DNA from: an uncultured Clostridia bacterium
GTDB taxonomy: Bacteria; Bacillota; Clostridia; Christensenellales; Aristaeellaceae
Direction: 5' to 3'
Assembly: GCA_946413245.1 (NCBI GenBank)
Contig: CAMKJS010000035.1
Location: forward strand, 1 to 32,738
Length of the DNA: 32,738 bases
Under the pieces are notes generated by a model. That model had not been told where the DNA came from. It made no database searches and saw only the letters and a program-made list of their open reading frames with translations. The translations under genes and the position numbers were made by a program. Below are positions 16,303 through 23,788 of the stretch, one piece after another; the stretch's first letter is position 1, and every line of letters begins with the position of its first letter.

Positions 16303-17372
16303 AACTTCATCAGGATATAAATGCGTTCCGGGTATTGCTGGAACAGATCCATGAACGGACCGGATATCGGACGGACGTTCTGGAAAAGGACTACTACGTC
16401 GTGCTGATGCTCCTTGAACTGGCAGAAAAGCAGAAGGCCGGACTACCTGCCTTCTTCAAAGGGGGGACGGCGCTGTACAAGGCGCTGAAGACCACGAACC
16501 GTTTTTCGGAGGATATCGACCTTTCCGTTGATACCCGTGGATGCAGCCGGTCGCAGAATGACAGGCGGCTGGAACAGGCCGCCAAGAGATACGCCGCGCT
16601 CAACCGCGACACCGCATCTGGGAGAACGAACCGCTCTGAAATGATCGCTATTTTCACCTATGACCCGATCACCGCCTATGACGCAACCGACGCCCTGCAG
16701 CGCTTCGGCAAACTGAAGATCGAGGCGACGTCCTTCACGATCAGCGAGCCAACAACAAGCCTTGAGATCGCGCCTATGCTCTATGATCTTGCTTCGGAGA
16801 GTGAACAGAAGATCCTTCGGGACCAGTACGACGTAGCTCCGTTTTCTATCATTACGATCACGACGGAACGAATCTTTATCGACAAGCTGTTCGCGGCGGA
16901 AGCCTATGTCAGACGCTCCGTCGAGCCGCAGCGAGCTTTTGAGGCAGCCAAGCACATCTATGATCTTGCCATTATGATCCGGCAGCCAAACATCCAGAAT
17001 CTTCTTGCTGATGATGCGATGGTCAAAAAGCTGTTGGATATCCGCGTCGAAGAGGAGGCCGGTCGACTGGACGGGATCCCCGGCGTCATACCGCAAGAGT
17101 TTACCTTCTTTGATGCTGCGGCCGGCAATGATGAGGTCAGAAAAGCGTATGCGGTCATGCAGGCGCAATACGTGCTTCGTCCGGAGGACAGGATCGAGTA
17201 CGACGCGGCAATGACCGCTTTAAGCGAAATTCGTGACCGACTCTTGAAAAGCAGAGCGTGGACGCTATACGAGCCAGATAAAGAGCTCCTGCGTCATATC
17301 CGTCAGAAGGAGGAAGAACGGCTCCGTCCTGTGCCGAGCCAACGCAGGAAAAGGGACGATATGGAGAAATAA
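16299..17372 (+). CDS. AbiEii/AbiGii-family nucleotidyltransferase toxin
   Basis: This 357-residue protein has the AbiEii motifs: VLEKDYYV (about residue 27), FFKGGTALYKALK with GGTAL near 55, RFSEDIDLSVD with catalytic D72 and D74, KIEATSF, and ERIFIDKLFAAEAYV with a conserved lysine. These enzymes add nucleotides to tRNA or other targets and stop growth, often as phage defence. The start is TTG at 16299; AAGGAGG lies 7 bases upstream, and the TTGA overlap with the antitoxin stop suggests coupled translation. The gene is followed by a terminator. All key residues are intact, so it is probably active. Confidence 0.88.
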   Translation: MKLHQDINAFRVLLEQIHERTGYRTDVLEKDYYVVLMLLELAEKQKAGLPAFFKGGTALYKALKTTNRFSEDIDLSVDTRGCSRSQNDRRLEQAAKRYAALNRDTASGRTNRSEMIAIFTYDPITAYDATDALQRFGKLKIEATSFTISEPTTSLEIAPMLYDLASESEQKILRDQYDVAPFSIITITTERIFIDKLFAAEAYVRRSVEPQRAFEAAKHIYDLAIMIRQPNIQNLLADDAMVKKLLDIRVEEEAGRLDGIPGVIPQEFTFFDAAAGNDEVRKAYAVMQAQYVLRPEDRIEYDAAMTALSEIRDRLLKSRAWTLYEPDKELLRHIRQKEEERLRPVPSQRRKRDDMEK

Positions 17373-17395
17373 CGGCAAGCTGATAGTGATTTTGG

Positions 17396-17435
17396 CCGGG
17401 GGTGATACCAACACGGTATCATTCCCGGTCTTTTT
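17396..17435 (+). terminator. Terminator of the toxin-antitoxin operon
   Basis: A 14-bp stem CCGGGGGTGATACC/GGTATCATTCCCGG (two G-U pairs) with loop AACAC is followed by TCTTTTT. It is 24 bases after the toxin stop codon. Confidence 0.88.
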
Positions 17436-17510
17436 AATGTCAGGAAACAGAAGAAAAACAAACAAATACTATTTGTAAAAATCTTTGCCCCCAGTTTTTT
17501 TCCCTTTTCC

Positions 17511-17547
17511 AGCGGTCTACTTTCCCATGAGTAGCGGTCTACCTTCC
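17511..17547 (+). repeat. Left-end direct repeats of the IS21-like remnant
   Basis: AGCGGTCTACTTTCC (17511-17525) and AGCGGTCTACCTTCC (17533-17547) match at 14 of 15 bases and are offset by 22 bases. Confidence 0.7.
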
Positions 17548-17576
17548 GAAATTAAAGTAGCTATCCTAATACCTCG

Positions 17577-18095
17577 TTGGATCAAACCATCTACGATCCT
17601 GCGTGGAAACTTGATACTGCCTTGATAGAGCAATTGGTAACTTGCCATTGGATAGACGAGGGGAAGAACCTCCTCATTACCGGCATGTCCAGTAGTGGCA
17701 AGACGTATCTTAGTAACGCTATCTGCGTCTGTGCTCTCAGGCAGTTCAAATCTGTTGAATATCTTCGAGCCAATGTACTGATTCAACAGTTGGAAAGGGC
17801 CCGCTTGAATAACAACTATATGGAATTCGTTGCCGGGTTAACCAGCCTCGACCTTCTGGTTATTGACGATTTCGGACTGATGGATTTGGATCTTGATAAG
17901 TGTCGCGATTTATTTGAGGTGATTGATGGACGTGATGGGCGGAAGTCTACCTCTATTGTTTCTCAATTTCCTATGAGGAATTGGTATGACATGTTTAAGG
18001 ACGCCACCTATGCCGAAGCCTGCTTGTCCAGATTGACGGATCGCCACCATTGTTACCGTTTGGAAATGAACGGGTTAAACATGCGCACTCGTTAA
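17577..18095 (+). pseudogene. Truncated IstB-like ATP-binding helper of IS21 transposition
   Basis: The 172 remaining residues contain the IstB AAA+ core: TCHWIDEGKNLLITGMSSSGKT (Walker A with G36, K42 and T43), LLVIDDFGLMD (Walker B near 94-100) and SIVSQFPMRNWYDMF (sensor region). It ends with DRHHCYRLEMNG, a typical IstB C-terminus. Complete IstB is about 250 residues, so some 75-80 N-terminal residues are lost. A stop codon (17553-17555) lies just upstream in frame. The only possible start is a TTG without a good ribosome site. IstB normally stimulates the IstA transposase, which is absent here. Confidence 0.8.
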
Positions 18096-18135
18096 TCACA
18101 AAGTCGAAGGTCAAAGCAGCAGGGAACCCGCTCTC

Positions 18136-18194
18136 GGGGAAAAGGGCTTTCCCCCCTTTTCCCCTGCCACGGGAGGCACCCCCTTTTTCTCCCG
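18136..18194. repeat. Pair of GC-rich hairpins at the 3' side of the IS remnant
   Basis: An 11-bp perfect stem GGGGAAAAGGG (18136-18146)/CCCTTTTCCCC (18154-18164) is followed by CGGGAG (18170-18175)/CTCCCG (18189-18194). They lie between truncated istB and the right-end repeats and may stop transcription leaving the element. Confidence 0.55.
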
Positions 18195-18218
18195 TAACCC
18201 AGCTCCGTCACTTTTGCC

Positions 18219-18251
18219 ATTGCACCGTTTCAAGCGGAATGGTACGCCGTT
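18219..18251 (-). repeat. Right-end inverted repeats of the IS21-like remnant
   Basis: ATTGCACCGTT (18219-18229) and ATGGTACGCCGTT (18239-18251) are degenerate copies whose CCGTT ends are 22 bases apart. In the opposite orientation the second resembles the left-end AGCGGTCTAC(C)TTCC repeat. The match is imperfect, so the right boundary is approximate. Confidence 0.5.
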
Positions 18252-18377
18252 AAAATTGAAATGACCTCTCCGGGATTAGAGAGCGGCTTCGCCGTTTTTC
18301 CGGATTTTCCATACAGATTATTAAATAGTTTCTGTGGCATCGTAAAACGCGGTGCTTTTTGATTGGCATTTCATCAA

Positions 18378-18461
18378 ATGTCCGTACACTGGCTGTTCGT
18401 GAAGCTTGAGAAGGATCTGGAGGCGGTGGAGAAGATACTGGAGAGGAGAAGAATGAGATGA
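18378..18461 (+). other. Possible gene scrap or small ORF (27 codons)
   Basis: An ATG-led frame encodes MSVHWLFVKLEKDLEAVEKI and ends ERRRMR before TGA. The second half is a charged amphipathic helix. No ribosome site is seen. It is probably the tail of a lost gene; I do not recognise the family. Confidence 0.25.
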
Positions 18462-18491
18462 ACGGCCGCTGCGTAAAGGGAGGCTTATTTT

Positions 18492-18613
18492 GGTCCTCTG
18501 TCAGGATTTAGCACAGAATGAAGTGAGTGATCCCGAGACAGCCTGGGGTGATGGGTACCGTCAAGGTGGGCTCTGCCCAAACCCAAGGCTTATCGCTTTA
18601 ACTCAGGAGGACT
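18492..18613. ncRNA. Candidate structured RNA or element end, unidentified
   Basis: The gene-free stretch 18252-18677 holds one highly structured segment. GGTCCTCT (18492-18499) can pair with GGAGGACT (18606-18613), with G-U pairs at the ends. Inside, GCCTGGGGT (18541-18549) pairs with ACCCAAGGC (18581-18589) with one mismatch. Within that, GGGC (18568-18571) and GCCC (18575-18578) form a small hairpin. GGTGGG (18565-18570) could instead pair with CCCACC (18618-18623). No protein frame explains it. Strand is unknown. It could be a guide-type RNA left by an IS200/IS605-like element, another mobile-element end, or chance pairing in GC-rich DNA. Confidence 0.35.
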
Positions 18614-18677
18614 TCAACCCACCGGAATCATTTCTTGGTCATTTCTTTCCACAGAAAAGGAGCGATGCCGTACGGAA

Positions 18678-19799
18678 TCAGCGTATAACAATGACCGATG
18701 AATCACATGTAAGCAAACACTCCGGGCAGTTCCGCAGATCAAGTTCAGTGATTTGATTGTTTTCGCAGTTCAGGGAAATCAACGCAGAGCAAGAGGAAAC
18801 ATCCAGGTTCGTCAGCAGATTTCCGGAGCAGTCAATGCTCGTCAATGCTGTGGAACCACGAACATTTACGTCAGTCAGATCATTATTGGAGCAGTTCAGA
18901 ATGATCAGCGACGCGCAGCCGAAAAGATTCAGGAACGCCAGATGATTGTTCTGGCAGTTCAGAACGTTCAGCTGTGGGCAGGAGGCAAGGTTCAGACTTG
19001 TCAGCTGAGCTCCTGCGCAGGTCAGATTCTCCAGAGACCCGCAGCCAGAGATATTCAGGTTTTTCAGGCTGGGTGTATTGAGCGAAAGCGATTTTATCGC
19101 CGTGCAGCCGGAAAAGTCTGCGTTTACCATAGTCTCCTGAGTGATAGAAAAATCCAAAAGCTTTGTACAGTTCGAAACAGTCAGTTTTTCCAGTGCGGGA
19201 GTCCTAAAAGACACATTATCCAGCGCAGCAAGGTCGGACATAGTGAAATTCTTTATGGAGTCACCTTGTACGTTCAGCGTAGACAGATTCTCGCAATCAC
19301 TTACGCTCACGCTCACCAGGCTGTGTCCAATACACGTAAGTGTCTGCAGTCCCGACATTCCAGAGAAATTCAGCCAGTGTAGCGGAACGTTGTTGAGGCT
19401 TATGCTCTGCAACGAAGAGCAACCAGAGAGATTCAGGCTCGTCAGAGATGTATTATAGATACTTAGTTTAGGCAGACTCGTGCATCCGGAAAGATTCAGA
19501 CTTTCCAGATTTGAAAGATTAATACCGCCGATGTCATCGCCGTTCCATGCCGCGACCTTTGTAAGTGAACTGCACCCGGATGCGTTTACGCTTGTCAGAG
19601 ATTTACCTGAGAAACGGAGTGTCTGCAGTTTCGAAAAGCCAGAGACATTCAGACTGGTTCCGGTGGTGTCTGCCCAAAGTGATTTCAGCTCGGGGCAACC
19701 GCTTATACTCAGGCTGGAAGCATTGACTGTCAGCGATGTAAGAGCCGGGCAGTTCGAAACATGAACGCTTGTATGGTATGTTTTCTCCGTGTTAATCTG
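18678..19799 (-). pseudogene. 5'-truncated leucine-rich-repeat protein
   Basis: A single minus-strand frame without stops encodes about 370 residues of leucine-rich repeats. The C-terminal part runs in clean 21-residue units such as LTSLNLASCPQLNVLNCQNN, then LAFLNLFGCASLIILNCSNN, then LTNLDVSSCSALISLNCENN. This matches cell-surface LRR proteins of gut bacteria that usually have a signal peptide and a surface anchor. Here both are missing: the LRR homology begins directly at the stop of the hydrolase gene upstream, with no ATG in the region, and the frame ends shortly after the last repeat. A TTG at 19412 is the only internal start and has no good ribosome site. It is most likely a fragment carried in by rearrangement. 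Confidence 0.7.
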
Positions 19800-19801
19800 T
19801 T

Positions 19802-20623
19802 TTACACAGCGGATCCGATCAGAATGGTTTCCCCGATTTTCGGGATCCTGCAGGGAACCCTGCCGTCATACTTCACTGCCAGATAGTCGGCAAAGGCTTC
19901 CGGGTTTTCACCGTTATGCGCGAACATGTCCCAGTGCCCGGGAATCGCCAGGCCGGGCTGCAGCTCGCCGACCAGGTCCGCGGCTTCCTGAAAGGTCATA
20001 TTCCCGATGCAGTTTTCCCGGTACCTCTTCGCGTCCCGCCCGTTGACGGGCACCAGCGCCGCGTCGACAGGACCCAGAGCCTGCAACGCCGGCAGCATGC
20101 CCTCGTACCGGACCGTGTCCCCCGCGTGATAAATCCGCACGCCGTTGCCCTCGATCACATACTGCAGATGCGGATACAGCCCCGTTTCCGGATCCCTGTC
20201 CAGAAACTCGTGAGCCGCGGCCACGGCATGAACCGTAATTTCCCCGAACCGCACCGTCTGCCCGTGATTGATGCCGATCAGCCGGGAATCGTCGATGCCG
20301 TCCGCCTGTACGGCTGCCCGGTGCGCCTCTGAAAAAACAAAGCGGGCTTCGGGGCACGTCCTCCCCCACACCCTCCAGCATCCATGATCGATATGATCCA
20401 GATGGTCATGGGTGCCCAGGAACAGCTGTACGTCCGTCACTTCCTCCGCGGGCACCGGCGGCGGGGTCTGCCGTTCCGGAATCACGGTGGCAAAATAATC
20501 CACGCTGACCAGCGTGCTGCCCATTTTGATCCACAGCCCCATCTGGCCCATCCACCACAGGGCGGCGGTCCCCTTCGGCGTCGGGGTTTCCCGGATTGTC
20601 TGAATCAGGGGATGAATCGCCAT
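19802..20623 (-). CDS. UlaG-like metallo-beta-lactamase-fold hydrolase
   Basis: This 273-residue enzyme has the metal motif THDHLDHID (H72, H74, D76, H77), then VAAAHEF, IYHAGDT and IPGHWDMFAHN, all placed as in the UlaG/RNase Z-like branch. UlaG opens L-ascorbate-6-phosphate lactone; many relatives have other, unknown phosphoester or lactone substrates. The start at 20623 is chosen because AAAGGAG lies 8 bases before it; an ATG ten codons upstream has a weaker site. A 47-residue protein is encoded just upstream and is likely co-transcribed. Its TAA coincides with the start of the LRR homology, so any original terminator was probably lost. Confidence 0.85.
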   Translation of the reverse strand: MAIHPLIQTIRETPTPKGTAALWWMGQMGLWIKMGSTLVSVDYFATVIPERQTPPPVPAEEVTDVQLFLGTHDHLDHIDHGCWRVWGRTCPEARFVFSEAHRAAVQADGIDDSRLIGINHGQTVRFGEITVHAVAAAHEFLDRDPETGLYPHLQYVIEGNGVRIYHAGDTVRYEGMLPALQALGPVDAALVPVNGRDAKRYRENCIGNMTFQEAADLVGELQPGLAIPGHWDMFAHNGENPEAFADYLAVKYDGRVPCRIPKIGETILIGSAV

Positions 20624-20662
20624 CGGCCCGCTCCTTTCCGTCTTCAGTTGCATCCGTTCCGG

Positions 20663-20806
20663 TCACGCGTAGCGGATTTCGTCCAGGCTGTACCGGACCG
20701 TCTCATCCAGAGAATCCTCCTCCAGCGGCATTTCCAGCCAGGGATGATCCTCTCTCAGGGGCAATTTCGGTGCCGGAATGACAACCTTAACCTCTTCGTC
20801 CTGCAT
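20663..20806 (-). CDS. Small acidic hypothetical protein (47 aa)
   Basis: The frame begins MQDEEVKVVIPAPKLPLRED and ends LDETVRYSLDEIRYA. A purine-rich GAGGGAAG lies before the ATG; a longer frame starting at 20920 has no such site. The protein is strongly acidic, has no membrane segment or cysteine, and sits 39 bases before the UlaG-like gene start. I know no family for it. It may be a partner or leader protein of the hydrolase. Confidence 0.5.
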   Translation of the reverse strand: MQDEEVKVVIPAPKLPLREDHPWLEMPLEEDSLDETVRYSLDEIRYA

Positions 20807-20918
20807 GACTGCTTCCCTCTTTCGGATTCTCTTTTGTACTATATCTGGCGCACACGCCTGCCATAGTCTACTCCATCTTGCGGTCAAAGGCAAGCAGTTT
20901 TTTGCTTTTTTTCGGCAC

Positions 20919-20942
20919 AAAAAAAGGAAGGCCCTGCCTTCC
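20919..20942 (-). terminator. Terminator after the 43-aa membrane protein
   Basis: On the minus strand a 7-bp stem GGAAGGC/GCCTTCC with loop AGG is followed by seven T. It lies 8 bases after the stop of the small gene at 20951. Confidence 0.85.
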
Positions 20943-20950
20943 CGATTGAA

Positions 20951-21082
20951 TCACCAGTTCGTATCCTTCTTCCGGGTATGCTTGATTCCGCTGACGGAGC
21001 TGACCGCGGCGATAATGCAGACCAGCACCGCGAAAACAGCGACTGTGATTACGACGGTGACAGCAACGACAGTAGTATCCAT
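20951..21082 (-). CDS. Small single-pass membrane protein (43 aa)
   Basis: The frame starts MDTTVVAVTVVITVAVFAVL, a membrane helix of about 25 residues, and ends with the basic tail KHTRKKDTNW. This suggests a short outside N-terminus and an inside C-terminus. Its own promoter (21125-21153) and terminator (20919-20942) support a real single-gene unit. The start at 21082 has a GGGAAG-type site; an upstream ATG would precede the -10 box. The function is unknown. Confidence 0.65.
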   Translation of the reverse strand: MDTTVVAVTVVITVAVFAVLVCIIAAVSSVSGIKHTRKKDTNW

Positions 21083-21124
21083 GATTCCCGCTTCCCTTCG
21101 CCTTCCGGCTCCCGATTTCGGCTC

Positions 21125-21153
21125 ATTATACCACGATTCCCTTCCGCAGGCAA
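21125..21153 (-). promoter_or_regulatory. Promoter of the 43-aa membrane protein
   Basis: On the minus strand TTGCCT (21148-21153) and TATAAT (21125-21130) are 17 bases apart. The predicted start lies about 35 bases before the ATG at 21082. A TACAAT on the plus strand at 21200-21205 probably serves the divergent hydrolase gene, but its -35 is weak. Confidence 0.7.
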
Positions 21154-21241
21154 TGCGCAAAATCGGACAGAATCTCTTTCCGGCCGGCTGAATCCATGGT
21201 ACAATACAGACAGAGAAAAACAATGACGGGAGGGACAGCGC

Positions 21242-22087
21242 GTGTTTACGTCAATACCAGTTTTCCCCGGAGTCACGCATATCACGGACTGCATGGGCGT
21301 CAGCTTTACCCTGCTGGAAGGCAGCGACTCTGCCCTGCTGATCGACGCCGGCTACGGCATCGAGGATGTCCGGGCCTATGTCGAAACGCTTACGGACCGG
21401 CCGGTGGAGCTGATTCTGACCCACGGCCATCACGATCATGTGCTGGGCGCCCGGTGGTTCCGGAAAAGCCGGATGGCCAGGGAGGATCTGGAGGAGTTCC
21501 GCCTCCGGACTGCCCTCCGGCAGCGGGAGGCCGTCCGGAATCAGGCGCTGGAAAGAGGCCTGACCGTTCCGGAGGATTATCTGACGGCGCCGATTCCGGA
21601 GCCGGAGCCCCTTGCCTACACGGATGAACTGGACGGCATGGAGTGCACCGGCTATGATCTGGGCGATCTGGAAGTCTGGCTGATTCATGTGCCCGGGCAT
21701 ACGCCGGGAAGCTGCGTCTTTTTCGTGCCGGAATATCAGCTGCTGCTCACCGGGGACGACTGGAATCCCTGTACCTGGATGTGGTTCCCCAGCGCCGTTC
21801 CCGCCCCGCAGTGGCGGGACAGGATGATCCGCCTGCTGGAGCTGCTGGAGAGAGCCCAGGGGGAGCGCGTGGAGACCGTGCTCTGCTCCCACCAGGCCGG
21901 CCCACGGAAGGGATCGGAACTCTGGGATTTCCTGGCATACATGACGGACGACCGCCTGCGGGCGGCTCCGCCGATCGCCATGAATATCGAGCTGTATGGG
22001 GAAATCCCCACCCATCAGGCCGCCTGTCCGGAAAAAGGCTGGGCCCTGGTTTTCGATTACGACAAGTTTTTGAAAGCCGCAACCTGA
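21242..22087 (+). CDS. Metallo-beta-lactamase-fold hydrolase (glyoxalase II-like)
   Basis: This 281-residue protein has THGHHDHVLG (H61, H63, D65, H66), VPGHTPGSCVFF and LLTGDDW, the successive metal ligands of the glyoxalase II-like branch. An insertion of about 70 residues (about 70-140), rich in Arg, Glu and Leu, separates the first and second ligand groups. The start is GTG at 21242 with GGGAGG upstream. It is a single-gene unit ended by the bidirectional terminator at 22104-22134. Thioester, phosphoester or beta-lactam-like substrates are all possible; none is proposed. Confidence 0.85.
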   Translation: MFTSIPVFPGVTHITDCMGVSFTLLEGSDSALLIDAGYGIEDVRAYVETLTDRPVELILTHGHHDHVLGARWFRKSRMAREDLEEFRLRTALRQREAVRNQALERGLTVPEDYLTAPIPEPEPLAYTDELDGMECTGYDLGDLEVWLIHVPGHTPGSCVFFVPEYQLLLTGDDWNPCTWMWFPSAVPAPQWRDRMIRLLELLERAQGERVETVLCSHQAGPRKGSELWDFLAYMTDDRLRAAPPIAMNIELYGEIPTHQAACPEKGWALVFDYDKFLKAAT

Positions 22088-22103
22088 TGTTTTCAGCCCA
22101 TGG

Positions 22104-22134
22104 AAAAAGGAGAGCCGCCCTGGCTCTCCTTTTT
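22104..22134. terminator. Bidirectional terminator between convergent genes
   Basis: AAAAAGGAGAGCC and GGCTCTCCTTTTT flank loop GCCCT, giving a stem that works on both strands. It serves the plus-strand hydrolase and the minus-strand ABC permease. Confidence 0.92.
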
Positions 22135-22141
22135 CGCTCTC

Positions 22142-23788
22142 TTACACCTGCAGCACTGCGTGCTTCTCACTCATCCTGTACAGCAGCAGCAGTCCCGCTG
22201 CGCATTCGACCAGCGCCACGCCGGCCACGGCCAGCAGGGCGATTCCGCCGCCGCGATCCCACAGCAGCACCGCGGGAATCACGCAAAGGCCCACCAGCAC
22301 AACCCACAGCAGCATGCCGAAAACCTGATTGAAGTTCTTTTTGATGGCTTCCATTTCATTCGCCCATTCCAGCCGGGGCCGCATGGCGTCCACCCACAGG
22401 GAAAAGGCTGCCGCCGCCAGGCTTACCAGCATGGAAACCGCCAGGGCCGCCAGCATCCACAGCAGATTCATCCGGCTCATAAACCAGATTACCGCTCCGA
22501 TCAGCAAGGTCACCACCGCGTTGATTTCCATGCCCACCAGCAGCTTCGCCGTAAAGCGGATCTTCTGCCGCACCGGCAGCGTCAGGGCAAAGGGCCAGCA
22601 GCCGCCTTCCCGGGAGATCGCCGTGGAAACCGCCGGGTTCACCATGCTTCCGAACATCAGAATGCCGGTCACCACCAGGGCCACGTATCCGGCCGGCGCT
22701 TCCCGCACGATATCCCGCATGGCGCTCATACCCTCGCCGGATTTGGAGAAACCCGCGAACAGGCCCACGCCCATCATCAGCGGGAACATGACCACGCCCG
22801 CCAGCGCGTTATACGACCAGGCCGGAGTACGCAACAGCTGCTTCCACTCCAGGGCGTGCAGCGCCGCCAGCCGGCTGTTCCGCTTCCAGTTCAGGGCACC
22901 GCGAACCTTCCGGTGTACCACAGTCTTTTCCGAGGTGGACAGCGCCTGCTCCAGATATCCCGGACCGGCCAGGAGGATCACCCCTGCGCAGCAGCCGACA
23001 GAGACTGCCAGATACAGCAGCATCAGCAGCCATTCACCGGACAGTCCCTTCACCGCCCACATCACCGGCGGGAACAGATTCAGCAGCCGGTCCACCAGCG
23101 CTTCCTGCATCATCAGGGCAGTGACCGCCTGTGCGGGGGAGTTGTCCGAAGCGTTGTTCAGGGTAATCGTCAGCGAATAGGCGATCGCCAGCACGAAGCT
23201 GAGAACCATCACGATGGTTTCCCGGTGCCGGGAAAAGGCGCTGATCCGCATCAGCAGCGATGAAAGCAGCGCCACAATGCTCATCGGAATCATCGGCAGG
23301 AACAGCAGCACCGGCAAACCGGTCAGCGCCACCGGCCACGCGGAGCCCACGCTGATCCCGTACATCACGAAGGCCGGCACGCAGATCAGCGCGTCAATTC
23401 CCAGCTCGGAAACATACAGCGTGGTCAGCCGCGCCGTGAATACCGAGCGGGATGTCAGGGGCAGCACTGCCAGAAATGACGCGTCTTTTCCCTGATACAG
23501 TTCCGAAAGGGTCTGGAAAAGGCCCAGCACCAGCGTAAAGGCCATGGACACCAGAATCGCCATACCGGGCAGCATAATGGGCATGCCCGCACTCTTCAGG
23601 GCTCCGAAAATGGCATACTCCAGATAAATCACGAAGCCGACGCCCATCAGCATCAGCACCGCAACCCCCAGAACGCGCATCGCGGCACGCGTCTTCTTTT
23701 TATCGTTCGCATAGTCTGAGGCAAACGGGTTCATGGAGGCGAACATGTTCCGCAGCATGACCCGTGCCAGAATCCAGTAGTTTTTCAT
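22142..23788 (-). CDS. ABC-2-type transporter permease (548 aa)
   Basis: The protein has about 12 hydrophobic helices in two halves, with a soluble stretch (about 285-330, LEQALSTSEKTVVHRKV then LNWKRNSRLAALHALEWKQL) between them. This architecture matches the putative ABC exporter permeases found in Firmicutes beside CcmA-type ATPases. The ATG overlaps the ATPase stop by 4 bases (ATGA), so the two are translated together. It is followed by the bidirectional terminator. What is exported is not visible from the sequence. Confidence 0.85.
   Translation of the reverse strand: MKNYWILARVMLRNMFASMNPFASDYANDKKKTRAAMRVLGVAVLMLMGVGFVIYLEYAIFGALKSAGMPIMLPGMAILVSMAFTLVLGLFQTLSELYQGKDASFLAVLPLTSRSVFTARLTTLYVSELGIDALICVPAFVMYGISVGSAWPVALTGLPVLLFLPMIPMSIVALLSSLLMRISAFSRHRETIVMVLSFVLAIAYSLTITLNNASDNSPAQAVTALMMQEALVDRLLNLFPPVMWAVKGLSGEWLLMLLYLAVSVGCCAGVILLAGPGYLEQALSTSEKTVVHRKVRGALNWKRNSRLAALHALEWKQLLRTPAWSYNALAGVVMFPLMMGVGLFAGFSKSGEGMSAMRDIVREAPAGYVALVVTGILMFGSMVNPAVSTAISREGGCWPFALTLPVRQKIRFTAKLLVGMEINAVVTLLIGAVIWFMSRMNLLWMLAALAVSMLVSLAAAAFSLWVDAMRPRLEWANEMEAIKKNFNQVFGMLLWVVLVGLCVIPAVLLWDRGGGIALLAVAGVALVECAAGLLLLYRMSEKHAVLQV

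Larger units (their letters stand above)
17511..18251 (+). mobile_element. Internally deleted IS21-family element
   Basis: The segment keeps a repeat-bearing left end (17511-17547), a 5'-truncated istB (17577-18095), GC-rich hairpins and a degenerate inverted repeat-bearing right end (18219-18251). The repeats at each end are spaced by 22 bases, as in the multiple terminal repeats that IstA binds in IS21-type elements. istA and the first third of istB are missing. Exact ends and target duplication were not determined. It cannot move on its own. Confidence 0.65.

Noticed and set aside
17511-17547. Short direct repeats that could be plasmid iterons
   Set aside because: Only two copies are present, they precede istB, and the same 22-base spacing recurs at the other side of the element, so IS21-type ends explain them better.
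18490-18756. An 88-codon open frame on the plus strand
   Set aside because: It has no ribosome site or recognisable domain, runs into the antisense of the LRR gene, and covers the structured segment, which is a better description.
18678-19799. Regularly spaced similar sequences that might suggest a repeat array or CRISPR
   Set aside because: The period of 63 bases equals 21 codons and the copies diverge; they are explained by the leucine-rich repeats of the encoded protein.
22100-23263. A 387-codon open frame on the plus strand
   Set aside because: It is antisense to the ABC permease, rich in His/Gln/Arg, and has no ribosome site or family features.
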